64,000 bases of DNA, taken from contig NW_025408672.1 in NCBI RefSeq assembly GCF_020360975.1, positions 496,001 through 560,000 of the forward strand, given 5' to 3'. The translations under genes were made by a program, and so were the position numbers. Position 1 is the first letter of the stretch. Each line of letters starts with the position of its first letter. A model generated the notes under the pieces. The model ran no database searches and had not been told where the DNA came from. It worked only from the letters and a program-made list of their open reading frames with translations. The stretch comes from Hirsutella rhossiliensis (taxonomy: Eukaryota > Ascomycota > Sordariomycetes > Hypocreales > Ophiocordycipitaceae). Below, piece by piece: positions 32,762-43,927 of this stretch.

Positions 32762-33548
32762 TTTGAAGAATTGGGTAGAGTATCGAGTGTAGGGAAGAAA
32801 GTTGTCTAGGTGGGTGATTGGAGCTGGGAATGGGTTGGATGGCTGACTTTGCGAGGATGCTCGATACGTAGTCCAGGAGCAGCGGAGTTGCGCTTTATAG
32901 TCAGGTCCTCGGCGGGAGGGAAACGCTCGAGCCCAGCCGCCCTATTACGGCGGGCTTGTGGCAATTCCAGGAGAAAATTCCTCGCTGTCGCGGTCTGTAG
33001 AGCTCAAAGGAAGTAGTTCCCGGGGACCCAGCTCAGGTTTGTTCGCCGGGGTGAAGAAAACAGAGAGGGGTTTAAGACTCGTCTCAGACTAAAATTCTGG
33101 AGATCCCAAATGTGTTCCAGGGGATTCCTCCGGTTGAGTGAGCGATCTGCGAGCCAGCGACGAGAGCCAGCACAATGGAGGTGAAACCTTGGCGTGAGTT
33201 GGTATTTGGACAAATTGGCTCCGGTGAGAGCGTATACTCCGGAACTGAAAATTGGAGACGCACTTGCGGGCGATCGGGCGAAGGGTCCTTGCTGCGCTGA
33301 CTTTGTATCTCCTAGAAGACTCAGACTCCAGATTCCTGGTGAGAATTGAGGACATTTTTCTCCCGGCACCGTACGGCATGGCAGGGGCGGCGAAGCGGCT
33401 CCGGTAGCTCCTATAACTCGACAAATCGGGAAAATATAAATTTCGCGGGCTCGCCCCAATTCTGTTTGGGTTTGGCTCATCAGTCCCTCATCACCCACCA
33501 GTACTTACAGCATCACCTCATATCCAGACCCCCCCTCTCGTCAAAAAG
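32762..33548. promoter_or_regulatory. Divergent promoter of two secretory genes
   Basis: Separates the broken small secreted gene (-) and the Cys/Gly repeat protein (+). TATA boxes are at 32893-32899 (minus sense) and 33435-33440 (plus sense). The latter is about 110 bp before the ATG at 33549. Confidence 0.5.
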
Positions 33549-34817
33549 ATGAAGGTTCAGGCTCTGGCTTTTGCCCTCGCCTTCGGGGCGGGCGTTATTG
33601 CCTCCGATTCCAACGAGCTCGCCCACCATTCCGTGACGGCTGAGCAGCTTTCCGCCATGTCCGAGGCCGAGTCCACCTTCATCTGCGCAGCGAAGGCGAA
33701 ACTGGGCATCTGTGGCCCCACGGGACCCTGCAAGCGTGACTTGGGGGAGACCCAGCAGCCCGCCCAGGGGCAAGCGGCCACCTGCTTCATCTGCCAGAGC
33801 TTACACCCCGAACTCTTCTGCACGCCTGTGCCCAAGCCCCCCAGACGCGGATGCCCGAACGGCGGCTTCGGTCCTACTTGCGACGGCAGGGGCGGTCCCG
33901 GGTGTCCCAGGGACAAGGGAGGGCCCAGATGCGACAGGAATCGGCCCCGACGAGGCTGCCCCAACGGCGGCTTCGGCCCCACCTGCGACGGCCTCGGAGG
34001 CCCTGGCTGCCCCGAGAACAAGGGGGGGCCCAACTGTGAGCGAAACCGGCCCCGACAAGGTTGCCCCAACGGCGGCTACGGCCCCACTTGTAGCGGCAGA
34101 GGCGGTCCCGGCTGCCCCCCCGGTCGCGGCGGGCCCCGCTGCAAGGACTTCGAGCCCGAGCTCGGCTGTCCCAACGGCGGCTTCGGCCCCACCTGCAGCG
34201 GCAGAGGCGGTCCCGGCTGCCCCCCCGGTCGCGGCGGGCCCCGCTGCAAGGACTTCCAGAACGAGCGAGGTTGCCCCAACGGCGGCTTCGGCCCCAGGTG
34301 CAGTGGCCGAGGCGGCCCCGGCTGCCCCCACGGTCGCGGCGGGCCCCGCTGCAAGGACTTCCAGAACGAGCGAGGTTGCCCCAACGGCGGCTTCGGCCCC
34401 AGGTGCAGTGGCCGAGGCGGCCCCGGCTGCCCCCACGGTCGCGGCGGACCCCGCTGCAAGGACTTCCAGAACGAGCGAGGTTGCCCCAACGGCGGCTTCG
34501 GCCCCAAGTGCAGTGGCCGAGGCGGCCCCGGCTGCCCCCACGGTCGCGGCGGGCCCCGCTGCAAGGACTTCCAGGACGGTGATGGTGGTTGCCCTCCGGG
34601 TCGTGGCGGTCCCCACTGCGACGAGAACGAGGCCGGACAGGGCTGCCCCCCCGGCCGTGGCGGTCCCTACTGCGACGAGGACAAGCCCGGACCGGGTTGC
34701 CCCCGCGGCCGTTTCGGCCCCAAGTGCAATGGCCCAGGTCGCCCCGGTTGCCCCAAGAATCTTGGTGGCCCTCGCTGCGAGGACCACGTTCCCGGCCAAG
34801 GGCCTTATGAAGGTTGA
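33549..34817 (+). CDS. Secreted Cys/Gly-rich tandem-repeat protein
   Basis: Single exon, 422 residues. Signal peptide MKVQALAFALAFGAGVIA, then a 75-residue non-repeat region with several cysteines. Seven tandem repeats of about 34 residues (about 97-335) follow, each made of two 16-18-residue halves of the form GCPxGxGGPxC. Each full repeat has four cysteines. Three degenerate half-repeats and a short tail end the protein. The DNA repeats are near 102 bp long, and the fifth to seventh are almost identical, so the array expanded recently. The regular C-P...G-P-x-C pattern suggests a rod of small disulfide loops, as in cysteine-rich wall, adhesive or silk-like proteins. No known family is recognised. 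A wall or effector role is inference. The repeat DNA is GC-rich and lacks stops in other frames. Confidence 0.8.
   Translation: MKVQALAFALAFGAGVIASDSNELAHHSVTAEQLSAMSEAESTFICAAKAKLGICGPTGPCKRDLGETQQPAQGQAATCFICQSLHPELFCTPVPKPPRRGCPNGGFGPTCDGRGGPGCPRDKGGPRCDRNRPRRGCPNGGFGPTCDGLGGPGCPENKGGPNCERNRPRQGCPNGGYGPTCSGRGGPGCPPGRGGPRCKDFEPELGCPNGGFGPTCSGRGGPGCPPGRGGPRCKDFQNERGCPNGGFGPRCSGRGGPGCPHGRGGPRCKDFQNERGCPNGGFGPRCSGRGGPGCPHGRGGPRCKDFQNERGCPNGGFGPKCSGRGGPGCPHGRGGPRCKDFQDGDGGCPPGRGGPHCDENEAGQGCPPGRGGPYCDEDKPGPGCPRGRFGPKCNGPGRPGCPKNLGGPRCEDHVPGQGPYEG
33850..34560 (+). repeat. 102-bp coding tandem repeats
   Basis: Seven direct repeats of about 102 bp within the secreted-protein gene. The units starting at about 34264, 34366 and 34468 differ by only a few bases. 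Copy number is likely variable between strains. Confidence 0.9.
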
Positions 34818-36933
34818 ATGGCGGCGATGTCATGACATGGCAACGCACACCAAGCTGTGTCAATTCAAATGGGCTGCGTTGCTCAAGAGGGGTCGATGCT
34901 AAACGATGCGGATATTTTGGAGGGTCGTGATGCTACCCAGACTGGTGCCTGAACAAGACATTGTTGGGCGTCATCGGGGCCCGCGCCTTGTGTCAGTCGG
35001 CGGGAGGTTGATGAAATGGCTGGCTTCTCCAAACTCATGACAAGCTAACGGATGAATTACGGGACGTAGTATTGAATCTAGTAATTGACTCATGTTGGAC
35101 CCGACAAGGCGTTCCCGTCTCGTAGCGTTGGTCAAGCTGCTCTCCGGTGTACTTTGTATTCCAAACGGCGATCGGCTGCGATTAATTAGCAACTGGCACT
35201 TGATCCTTGATGAGGGATGAAGACTGACTTGGACATGATCAGGTGGTCATGAGAATGGCCCGCCGCAAGTCTCGTCCCGACAGAGCCTAGATGGGAAATC
35301 AGGCGGGAGCCAAAAATAGCGGTTTGGACCCCGTAACTCTAGGTGCAGATTGCAATGTCGACGTAGAGCAGGCGATCGCCAACGAGATGTCAAGACGGGA
35401 GGCCGATCCAATGGAGTAAGCTGAGGCGTCCAGACGCCAAGGGACGATGAAGCAGATGCGAAACGCGAGCAAATAGCAGGGACATCAGAGCGAGCGGCGC
35501 TGACACCTGGTTTGGGACTCCTGAGGCAAGCTCCAGATGCGGGATGAAACCATGGGCAGCTCTAACGGCTCGCAACGTGGCCGCAAGACGGTGTCGATGC
35601 GAAGCGGAATGTGGGAGGCAGCGGGACTGAAAGGGTTCTGTCGATGCCGCGGGGCGAGAGCAGGGCGAGAGCAGGGCGAGAGCAGGGCGAGAGCAGGGCG
35701 ATGCAACAAAGACGGTCCCCGTAGGCCTGTATACGTCAACATTGGTATCTGCGATACGGCACCTGCCCTGGCGGCCATCTTTTTTTGTTGCTTGGGCCAC
35801 GGTTTAGGCCTCGCGTTTGGGTTTCAAGAGTCGCACGGGTCCCTGTAAGATGTAACTGCGAGGTGTAAGGTGCGTAGATGCAGGAGACGGAGATTGCCCC
35901 ACGTCTGCTTCTTTCGGTATGGCGAGGAGCCTTAGCTAAGCAGACTACATAATTACCTAATTAGGCAATTACCTACGATGTCGTCGTTCCTCGACAACGT
36001 TCCTCGACAACGACAGCGACGATCCCCCCATGACTCACGGACCTCGCGCGTTCTTCATCCGTTGTGGCCATGATTTAAGCTCGCTCATCCTGCTGAACGG
36101 GTCCGGTCTCGACAAGCGCGCCTTCGTGCCCCTTCATGCCCATGCAATGACGAGCCCAGCTTCATGCACCGTCCTCCCAGGCTCCCATTCCCTGGTTGGA
36201 ATATCTCCGACACAACGGCGAGACGTATCAGCCAGAACCGGCTGAGCTTCAATGCCCTTCAATGCCCTGAGGGACTGTGGCTCGTCCTCCGGAATCCTTG
36301 GCTGTCCCGACCTCAAACAGTCTTGGCCCACTCGAAACCCGTTGCATCCACGATGGCTGTCACTCTCTCCCCGTCTCTTGCTCCTCTCCCGCCAAGCCTC
36401 CATATGGACCCTGTGAGCTGTGACGCCTCGCAAACCTGCCAAGCCCCCAGTCTTCTGCTTCGTCGTCTCTGGCCGCCACAGACTCCAGTATTGGCATCCA
36501 TCCGTGGCTCTTCCTTGCCTGACGTCGTAACACCAAGTCGCGGCCCGCCTCCTGGACTGCCGAGATGGTGCATACAAAGGCCCGTCAGCTCCCTCTCCGC
36601 ACCGCCTCTTCTTTTCCCTCGCTTCCTTTACCCGCTTTTCGGCTTCTTTTCGTTCCGCCATTTTTAGCTCAGCAGCGTGGGGGCCCGCCCTGTTCCTTTG
36701 ACAGGGCATCCACCTCCAACAAGCAGTCGACGTCCACCGAATCCCCAGCACTCTTCTCTTGCCCCGGCTTCTTCGAGGCATAAGGTGCTGTTCTGCTGCG
36801 GTATTCGGGTCCCGCCGACATTTGTTGCTGCTCATCTATCTCTTTTAATGTGGCTCCTGGCATAACACTTTCTTCACTCTTTAAACCAGATACAGCTCAC
36901 CGCTCGGCTGGTTCCGAGCTAACATAATTCACC
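34818..36933. other. Intergenic with minisatellite, no gene seen
   Basis: About 2.1 kb. Besides the 11-bp minisatellite near 35650, it holds a 13-bp direct repeat (GTTCCTCGACAAC at 35986-35998 and 35999-36011) and an AT-rich inverted-repeat-like patch at 35950-35975. The last 60 bp are the subtilase leader. Confidence 0.45.
35648..35701. repeat. 11-bp minisatellite (GCGAGAGCAGG)n
   Basis: About 4.5 perfect tandem copies of an 11-bp unit, directly visible. Confidence 0.9.
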
Positions 36934-38440
36934 ATGGCGCCGTCTCTTTCTTCCCTGCTCCTCGCGCTGCTTCCGCTGGTCTCTGGCCTACCGGACCCAT
37001 CGCCAGCCACCGTCAACGTCAGCAACCCCAACAGCACGACCAAGATGGACGGCAGCTGGATAGTCGTCTGGAAGCAGGAAGCCGATGATAAGACCATTGC
37101 AGCTCGCCAAGCCGAGTTCTCCGCCACCCTGAGGAAGCGCAGCCTCAGCAAGCGAGACGGCGCGCCCATGAAGTCCACGGACCACGCCATAGGGGACTTT
37201 CGCGCCACGTCCTGTGACACAGATGCCAAGACCATGAATCTCATGATCTCTGAGGCTGCCGACCAAGTCGAATTCGTCGAGGCCAACCAAAGGATCACCA
37301 TGTTCCAGACTGAGGAAAAGGAGGCCAAGCCTCCCAATGTCAACCTCACAGCGCTGCAAGAAGCCAGCGCAAGGGATAAAGGGCCCAAAGGAGCTGGCAC
37401 TGTCGTCTACATCATGGACACGGGCGTCAACGTCAATCACACGGTCTTCGGGGGCCGGGCCGAAATGGTCGGAAACTTTGTCGCCAACGAGCCCAACCAG
37501 GACCTTAACGGCCACGGCACCCACTGCGCGGGCTCAGCAGCGGGCCTCGGGACCGGCGTCGCTCCCGAAGCCCTGATCAGGGGCGTCAAGATCCTCAACC
37601 AGGCGGGAGCCGGCGGTGGCAACAGCATCCTCGATGGTTTTGAGGCCGCCTGCAAGGACGTAAAGAACAACCGGTTTCAGGGGAAGTGCGTCGTCAGCAT
37701 GTCGCTCGGCACGGAAGAATCCGACGCGATCAATAGAGCCGCCGTGCAAATGACCAAATGCGGCTGCGCCGTCGTCGTGGCTGCGGGCAACGAAGACGTA
37801 CGTTGGCGGCTCTTTCCTTGATCGAATGGCTGAAACTGACTGCTTTGCGTACAGAGAGATGCATCGGCCGTGTCTCCGGCCTCGTCCAGGGGCGTCATCA
37901 CGGTCGGCGCCACGGACGTGCGGACGAACAAACTCGCCGCCTTCACCAACAGAGGCCCGGACGTCGACATCAGCGTTAATGGCGTCAACGTCATCAGTTC
38001 CGACGCAAAAAATGAAACCGGCCTCAAAGACCTGACCGGAACCAGCATGTGTGAGTTTTGCCCGAGCCCCATGGAGGCAGCTGGAGCCAAGCAGAAGCTG
38101 ACACTGCGTCGTAGCCGCTCCCCAAGTTGCCGGCAAAGCACTCGAGGTCTTGAGCACTGGCAAAATCAAATGCAGCACCGACTGCACCGACGTCGTCAGG
38201 GAGGCTCTACAGAATCAAGCTAGACAAGAAAAGCCTATCACAGAGGAGCCAGGCGCTCTCAAAACTACCCCACTCCAGCTCAACACCACAGGGGAAGTGC
38301 CCGTGGATTTCAAAGGCCCTACCGCCATCGGCGCCGGCGGTCGAAAGGGTGGCGCCAGCCAGGGTGGCAATGGCCTTGGTGAAGAGAGTGCTGGCAAGGT
38401 GAGGAAGGGAGACAAGGGAGACAAGGGCGGTGCCGCTTGA
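36934..38440 (+). CDS. Secreted subtilisin-like serine protease (S8, proteinase K type)
   Basis: Extracellular endopeptidase. Three exons, 36934-37797, 37855-38050 and 38115-38440, give 461 residues. Signal peptide (PSLSSLLLALLPLVSG), an I9 propeptide starting at SWIVVWKQEADD (about residue 36), then the S8 domain. The catalytic triad is Asp162 (YIMDTGV), His194 (NGHGTHCAGS) and Ser352 (GTSM), with the oxyanion Asn286 (AAGNED). The second intron falls directly after GTSM, and the splice restores the family phrase GTSMSAPQVAG. The start ATG has the context CACCATGG. The C-terminus extends beyond usual Pr1/proteinase K enzymes (about 380-400 residues) by some 80 residues rich in Gly, Lys and Gln, likely flexible. 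It is related to the cuticle-degrading Pr1 proteases of Hypocreales; a host-related role is inference. Confidence 0.92.
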
Positions 38441-40045
38441 TTCATTCAAACCACGAGTAAGTTGGGATGGAGCAGGTGTGCGAAGAAAGGATGAGGGGAC
38501 GAAATGCATACCAAAGTATTCAAGGACATATATTGATTAGAAGCAAAACTCAAAAGGGTCGACCATTGACCAAGAAATCAAAAGATAGCCAAGTAAGCAG
38601 CATCACACCGTGCCTTGACTGCCTTCCATGAGAGAGCACATCGAAGCGGATTCCATGCCCACCCGCGCCACTGGGCCCGGCAATCTTCGCTATTCCCACC
38701 GGAGAAGCGTTCTGTCCAGCGCAAACCCCCCACCGGAGCCTTGTCTTTTCGTTATGCCGAAGCCTCGGGCCGTCCGTGGTGACTCGTAGTTCGCATGAAT
38801 ATGTTGAGCTACGCTCAGCCAAGGGCCCTGACCTTGGCGGCTCTTCGCAAACAGGTAGGGCAGCTTGGCGGAGTATCTGGTTTCAGGCGCGCCCCTTCCC
38901 CATGCTTCCCACCACAGCGTCGGAAAGGGACAAACACGACTCTCAAGCCGTAGGCGTAGCGGCTCAGGGAAGACAACTCCTCTTCGGGAGAGCTTGAAGT
39001 TGGCTCTGGTAGAGAGGGTGGCGTTCTATATACCAGCTTCGCATAGCATTCCAAGACCAGAGACAGCGTCGTCCGGCCATGGTGCACGACGTCGTCTAGT
39101 GCCCGCTCGTGTCTCGGCTCATCCCTACCCTCCCCTTGCGGCTCCCTCCCGTGTGGGTCCTTTTAGAGACGGGAGACGTCAGGCCCCACAAGCTACGGTT
39201 TCACTCTTGGTCCACCGTGTGCCCAGCCTTTCGAGTCGAATGCGGTTTTGTGAGACTGGGCAGACGTGCACCCGCGCTAGGGGGGAGATGATGTGACCTT
39301 TTAATATATATATATCCACAAACCCTAGATCGTCTCCTACTCCGCGGGCGTAGAAGAGTAAGGGGCCGCCATGACCGAGATTAGCATCAACTAATGGAGC
39401 AACTCCTTTTGAAGAATACGCCTAAAGTGAATGCTCCAACGTGACAGCACAAAAGCCAGAGAACCTGGCAAAGCTCAGCCCGTTTCATCGAGCTAGACAC
39501 TAGCATTATTCGGCTTGAGCAAGAGTCATTCATGGCCCTGCCATCACCACCTGCACCAATCACGCTGTACGTAGGGGAGAGTGGGAGATCGGGATACACA
39601 TCCGCCCAGCAAGAGCCTCGGAGTGTGTTCGCTCGCCAACGAAGCAACGGCCCGGCGGTTCAAGTCCAGGGCCGATATCTCGCGCCGTGCCGCCCGGTCG
39701 GGCTAAGCCAAGAGCCATGTGAGGTTTGATTTCAGCACTTCTTCGGCACAACCGCTGTCATGGAAGGACGGGATTGCAATTTGACATCCGTGCTGGGCGA
39801 GTCCCGACAACGAGAGCTCACATCTGCGTTTTCCACGAGACTGGACAGGCCACCGCCCAAGAGAAAAGGCAAAGTTTGGCTGGTAATAAATCTCCTAGTA
39901 TTATCAAAGGGTAAGTAGCGGGGCCCAGCAAAATATGAACAACTCCCGGATACGGCCCCGTCAAGGTATCGGAAGGTACTGTGTACGTCAAGAGGCATCG
40001 CCAATCGAGGAGCAAAACGGCCGAATACAAGACCACATGGTCGCA
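38441..40045. other. Intergenic, no gene seen
   Basis: About 1.6 kb between the subtilase (+) and erg9 (-) 3' ends. It contains a short (TA)n run at 39303-39315. Open frames here lack any family feature. Confidence 0.45.
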
Positions 40046-41605
40046 CTATAGCTCGTCGCGTCTGGTGTTATTGAGGTTCTGGTTGGTAAAGAGCGTTTTC
40101 GTGAACCTGATAACATCCGACACGATGGGGAACCGAGCACCCATGAACCAGGCCATTCCAATCTGAAAGGAGTCAGCGATTGCGACCTCGATGGCCGTCT
40201 CATGGGTTTGCTCACCATGATGCTAGAGACAAAGAGCAAACAGAGCGTGACAATACCAAAAAGGACCAGGGTCTCGCCGGGATCCATCGTAGGCTCTTTC
40301 TTTTGTCTTTGGGCGTTCTCAACGGCGAGATTCTTGGGGTTTTGCCGGGGGTAGAGCGTCTCGATGAACTGCTCAATCTGCACACAATGTCAGCACGGTT
40401 GCTCTGGACTCTTAAGAGATGGCGGTACATACCTTGGCGCAGCGCACGCTTATGGCCAAGTAATTGGGGTCCCGGGGGTCGTTCTTTGCTTGTATCCGCC
40501 GGATATACTTCCGGAAGATCTCGCAAACAAGGAAAAGATTCTGAGTCGACTCGAACATGATCTGGCAGGCGTCTCCTTTGGTAATCTTGATATTTCGTTG
40601 CAAGACGGTTGGATTCCGGAACACGAGCTCGAGAGTGGCAATGGCCATGGTCTGCGGGATAGCAACAAAGTTGAAGACGCTCTGCTCCCGGATACCTGCC
40701 ATATAAAAGAGGCATTCTTCCACATGGCCCAACGCATTGAGAATCATTTCCGAGACGCAGTGGATGGCTTGATCGCGATGCTGGGGGTCAAACAGATGTT
40801 CCCACTGGTCCACATGTTTGCTCCAGATCTCCTTGGGGTACCAGCGCCTCCCATCCCGCCAGTCCTCGTGGAGGTCGCGGATGATGTTGGTCTTTTGCAG
40901 TAACTGGCCCATGGACTCGGTCAGGGTCGGACGCTCCAGCAGCTTGGGGTTGGCGAGCTCCGATGTGACGAACAGCCGGGTCAGCCCCTCGCCGACGAGG
41001 CCGGCGACATAATGGCAGTAGAGCTCGTAATCCTCGACAGACTGGACGCCGTTCTGGATCATGTCTGCGTTTTGCGCGTAGTCGGCCATGCCGTTGCCCA
41101 TCTTCTCCGCAATGTCAATGATGATGTCGGCGTATGCTTTTTTTATCCGCTTCATTTCCGTGACGACGACGTCATACTTTTCAAGCAGCTCTCTGTCCTT
41201 TTCCTGGCTCTCGTGGAATTGCCAACCGTCAATGAGCATAGTCTTGTGGAAATTTTGCAGCAAGGGAACTTTTTTCTCGATGGGGATGGTCATGTCATCC
41301 TCGATGGTGTCGAGGCCTCGTAAGACAAGGTAAAAGAGGGTGACGGGAACGAGAAGCTCGGGATTGAGCTCTTGAATGACGGCCGCAAAGCTGCGGCTCG
41401 TCAGGTTGAGAAAGCGGAAGCATTCTTGAAGGGTCTCGGTCTCAGACGTCGTGTCTCGTCTGTGTACGGGGTTGTGCCAGACCTTCCTGCGACAGGCGTT
41501 AGCATGGCGACGCGAAGTCGGGAGGTGCGGAACATGAGGGACCACATACCACTGAATGATTGACCGCAACTGGTTCGGGTGAAGGAGATAGTAGAGGGCT
41601 CCCAT
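40046..41605 (-). CDS. erg9: Squalene synthase
   Basis: Farnesyl-diphosphate farnesyltransferase: joins two farnesyl diphosphates to squalene, the first committed step to ergosterol, at the ER. Four exons, 41605-41550, 41486-40433, 40377-40216 and 40162-40046, give 462 residues, normal for fungal Erg9. The first join restores the N-terminal [14 protein letters not shown] region. The first aspartate-rich motif is [11 protein letters not shown]; the second, [17 protein letters not shown], is followed by the usual helices. The C-terminal membrane anchor ([20 protein letters not shown]) is split from the tail [11 protein letters not shown] by the last intron. The start at 41605 (CTGACCATGGGA) gives [10 protein letters not shown]. 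An in-frame upstream ATG at 41728 adds a Pro-rich stretch unlike the family and is less likely. Confidence 0.95.
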
Positions 41606-42960
41606 GGTCAGTAGCCAGCCCGACGCGAGGTTGACGAGTGGAAAGGGGGAAAAGGGGGAAAGGGGGAGGACGAGACTGGGGGAAATGCCCAACCGTTGTT
41701 GCACAGGAGGGTTCAGCCGAGTATCCACATGGATCAGAGCCCCAAGTCACACCCTAAGGGAACGTGGCTGCGGAAAATGAGGGCTGGATGTCTTGCGTGT
41801 AGGTGTATGGCGTCGTCAATCATGGTGGTTGGTGGCAGCGACGCGATGGATGTTTGGCGTGTGGGAAAAATTCATCAACTGAGCAGCTGGCGCCAGAACA
41901 CGCACAGCCCAACTCAAGAAACTTGGTGTATTTCCCAGGTACCTTCAAGTACCTGGCACTGCCTGGAAAGTAGAAGCACTTTCCCCTAAGGGGTTCCCGC
42001 ACAGCCTCCTCCTCTTCGACAGTGAGTGCTTTTGGAAGGGACAGAAAGGGGGAGAGAGATCTTCCCATTCAGCGTCGCAGCCACATGCAAGGAGAATGAG
42101 GCATGAAACTTGCGGTTGCATGCTAGCACGCTGCACATCCTGCACGAGTCCGCTGCTAAGTTACGGCCAGCACCTCATGTGCAAATGGTGAGGCAGTTGG
42201 GGTTTTGGGTACAGCTACTTGGAGGCATGACCCCCAGGCACCTCAGGCTACCTCGGAGTACAAGCCCAGCTTACGGTGGCTTGATTGGCACGGGCATTCG
42301 TTTACCCGAGGGTGAGCATTGCCACTGCGGTAGGTAAGGTACTTATCTGTACTTATGTACTCCGTACTGTAATCACCTTAAGGTAGGTACCTACTTCATG
42401 TACAAAAATCGTCTACAGTACATGCGGTTGGTGAAGATTGACGACCCTTGAGATCCGAAGCACCGATATGGGCACAGCGTCTCTGAATCTCCACACCGTT
42501 GTGGCAACTTCACTCGGGACAGGAGACCCAGGGCAGGTAGAATGCGACGGTTCTTGTGGACTGCATTTGGGCGGCCAAGACTCTCAACCGGCCCCTACAC
42601 CTACAAAGGTGTCGTCGCAGCTTCCGGACTCGCCGATAGAGAATAACAGAATGCGCATGGCTATTGGGAACTTGAAAGCGAATAGCATATTTTGGAATTT
42701 CTTTGGGCTCCGCAGTACCAGCATCTTGGCGGTGAAGCGACCCCATTGCTCTGGGCAGGCGCGTGTCCCACAGTAGCTTCCGAGGAGGAGAGACGTCCAG
42801 CCTGGGCAGGTGGAAGGACGCGCAATGCCTTTTCAGAGGCTGTTCCTTCAGATGCCTTCTACTTCTTGCTGGCGAAGCCGATAGTCTGGCAAATCCATCT
42901 CAACACCACCAGCCCCGTCCCTCTTGGAGCCGGGACACTCGCGTATACACAGTCGTCAGC
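41606..42960. promoter_or_regulatory. Divergent promoter, erg9 / epimerase-reductase
   Basis: About 1.35 kb. It contains an 8-bp inverted repeat, CCAGGTAC (41935-41942) and GTACCTGG (41949-41956). It also has CCCCT and AGGGG (stress-element-like) facing each other at 41983-41993, and a GGTACC/GTACTT-rich cluster at 42330-42400. Functional roles are inferred only. Confidence 0.4.
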
Positions 42961-43927
42961 ATGACTGGGTCGAACGGGACCAAAAACGGGCACGGCAATC
43001 CTCTCCGCTTCCTCGTCTGGGGCCAAGAGGGCTGGATTGCCGGCAAGCTCATGATTCTCCTCCAGGGCCAGGGCAGGGACGTGCAGGCCACCGCGGTCCG
43101 CATGGAGAATCGCGAGGCAGTTATCCAAGAACTCGCCAGAGTCAAGCCGACACACGTCCTCAACGCGGCTGGATGCACCGGCAAGCCCAACGTTGACTGG
43201 TGTGAGGACAACAAGGAGGAAACGGTGCGGTCCAATGTCATCGGGACGCTCAACCTGACCGACTGCTGCTTCCAGGCCGGGGTTCACTGCACCGTCCTTG
43301 CCACGGGATGCCTCTATCACTACGACGACGCCCATCCTGTTGGTGGCCCCGGGTTCACAGAGGACGACGAGCCCAACTTCCGTGGCAGCTTCTACTCCCT
43401 GACCAAGGGCTGCCTCGAGACAGTGAGTCGATGTCGAGGCGCCAACCCTCGTGTCAGTTTCATGACCTATGTTGCAGGTCATGAGGCACTACGGCAACTG
43501 CCTCATCCTTCGCCTTCGCATGCCCGTGGGCGACGACCTCCATCAACGCAGCTTTGTCACCAAGATTGCGGCCTACGAGCGCATAGTCGACATACCAAAC
43601 AGCCACACTATTCTCCATGATCTCCTTCCCGCCGCCTTACTCCTGGCGGAGCACAAGGAGGTCGGCGTGTACAACTTCACGAACCCCGGCACCATCTCTC
43701 ACAACCAGGTTCTTGATCTCTTCCAGGAGATTGTGCGTCCGGGCTTGACTTACAAGAACTTTGGCGTGGAAGAGCAGGCCAAAATTCTCAAGGCAGGACG
43801 CAGCAACTGTGAGCTGGATTCGACAAAGCTGGTCGCCAAGCTCAGGGAACTCGGCTTCGAAGTGGCTGAGATAGGTGACGCCTACAGGCAGTGTTTCAAG
43901 AGGATGAAGGCCGCTGGGCTTGAATGA
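42961..43927 (+). CDS. UDP-4-keto-6-deoxyglucose 3,5-epimerase/4-reductase-like
   Basis: Extended short-chain dehydrogenase resembling the plant and fungal NRS/ER (UER) enzymes, which convert UDP-4-keto-6-deoxy-glucose to UDP-L-rhamnose with NADPH. Two exons, 42961-43422 and 43478-43927, give 303 residues. The nucleotide-binding motif is WGQEGWIAGKL near the N-terminus (G-x2-G-x3-G). THVLNAAGCTGKPNVDWCED follows, a hallmark phrase of this family, with two conserved cysteines. The catalytic Y-x3-K is YSLTK (about residues 146-150), eight codons before the intron. The C-terminal half keeps ITKI-type substrate residues (SFVTKIAAYERIVDIPNS) and NFTNPGTISHNQ. The partner 4,6-dehydratase is not in this window. 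It is divergent from erg9, with no clear functional link. Confidence 0.88.

Noticed and set aside
33712..34902. Long open frames in other frames and on the minus strand across the Cys/Gly repeats
   Set aside because: A 102-bp GC-rich repeat without stops opens all frames; only the frame at 33549 has a signal peptide and ordered cysteines.
36134..36835. Minus-strand open frame of 233 codons upstream of the subtilase
   Set aside because: Arg-rich, no domain, and overlaps equally good frames on the other strand.
39650..39675. GGTTCAAGTCC, B-box-like
   Set aside because: The flanking bases cannot form a tRNA T-arm or acceptor stem.
41606..41728. Upstream extension of squalene synthase to the ATG at 41728
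   Set aside because: Adds 41 Pro/Leu-rich residues unlike fungal Erg9, while the ATG at 41605 has better context and gives the expected N-terminus.
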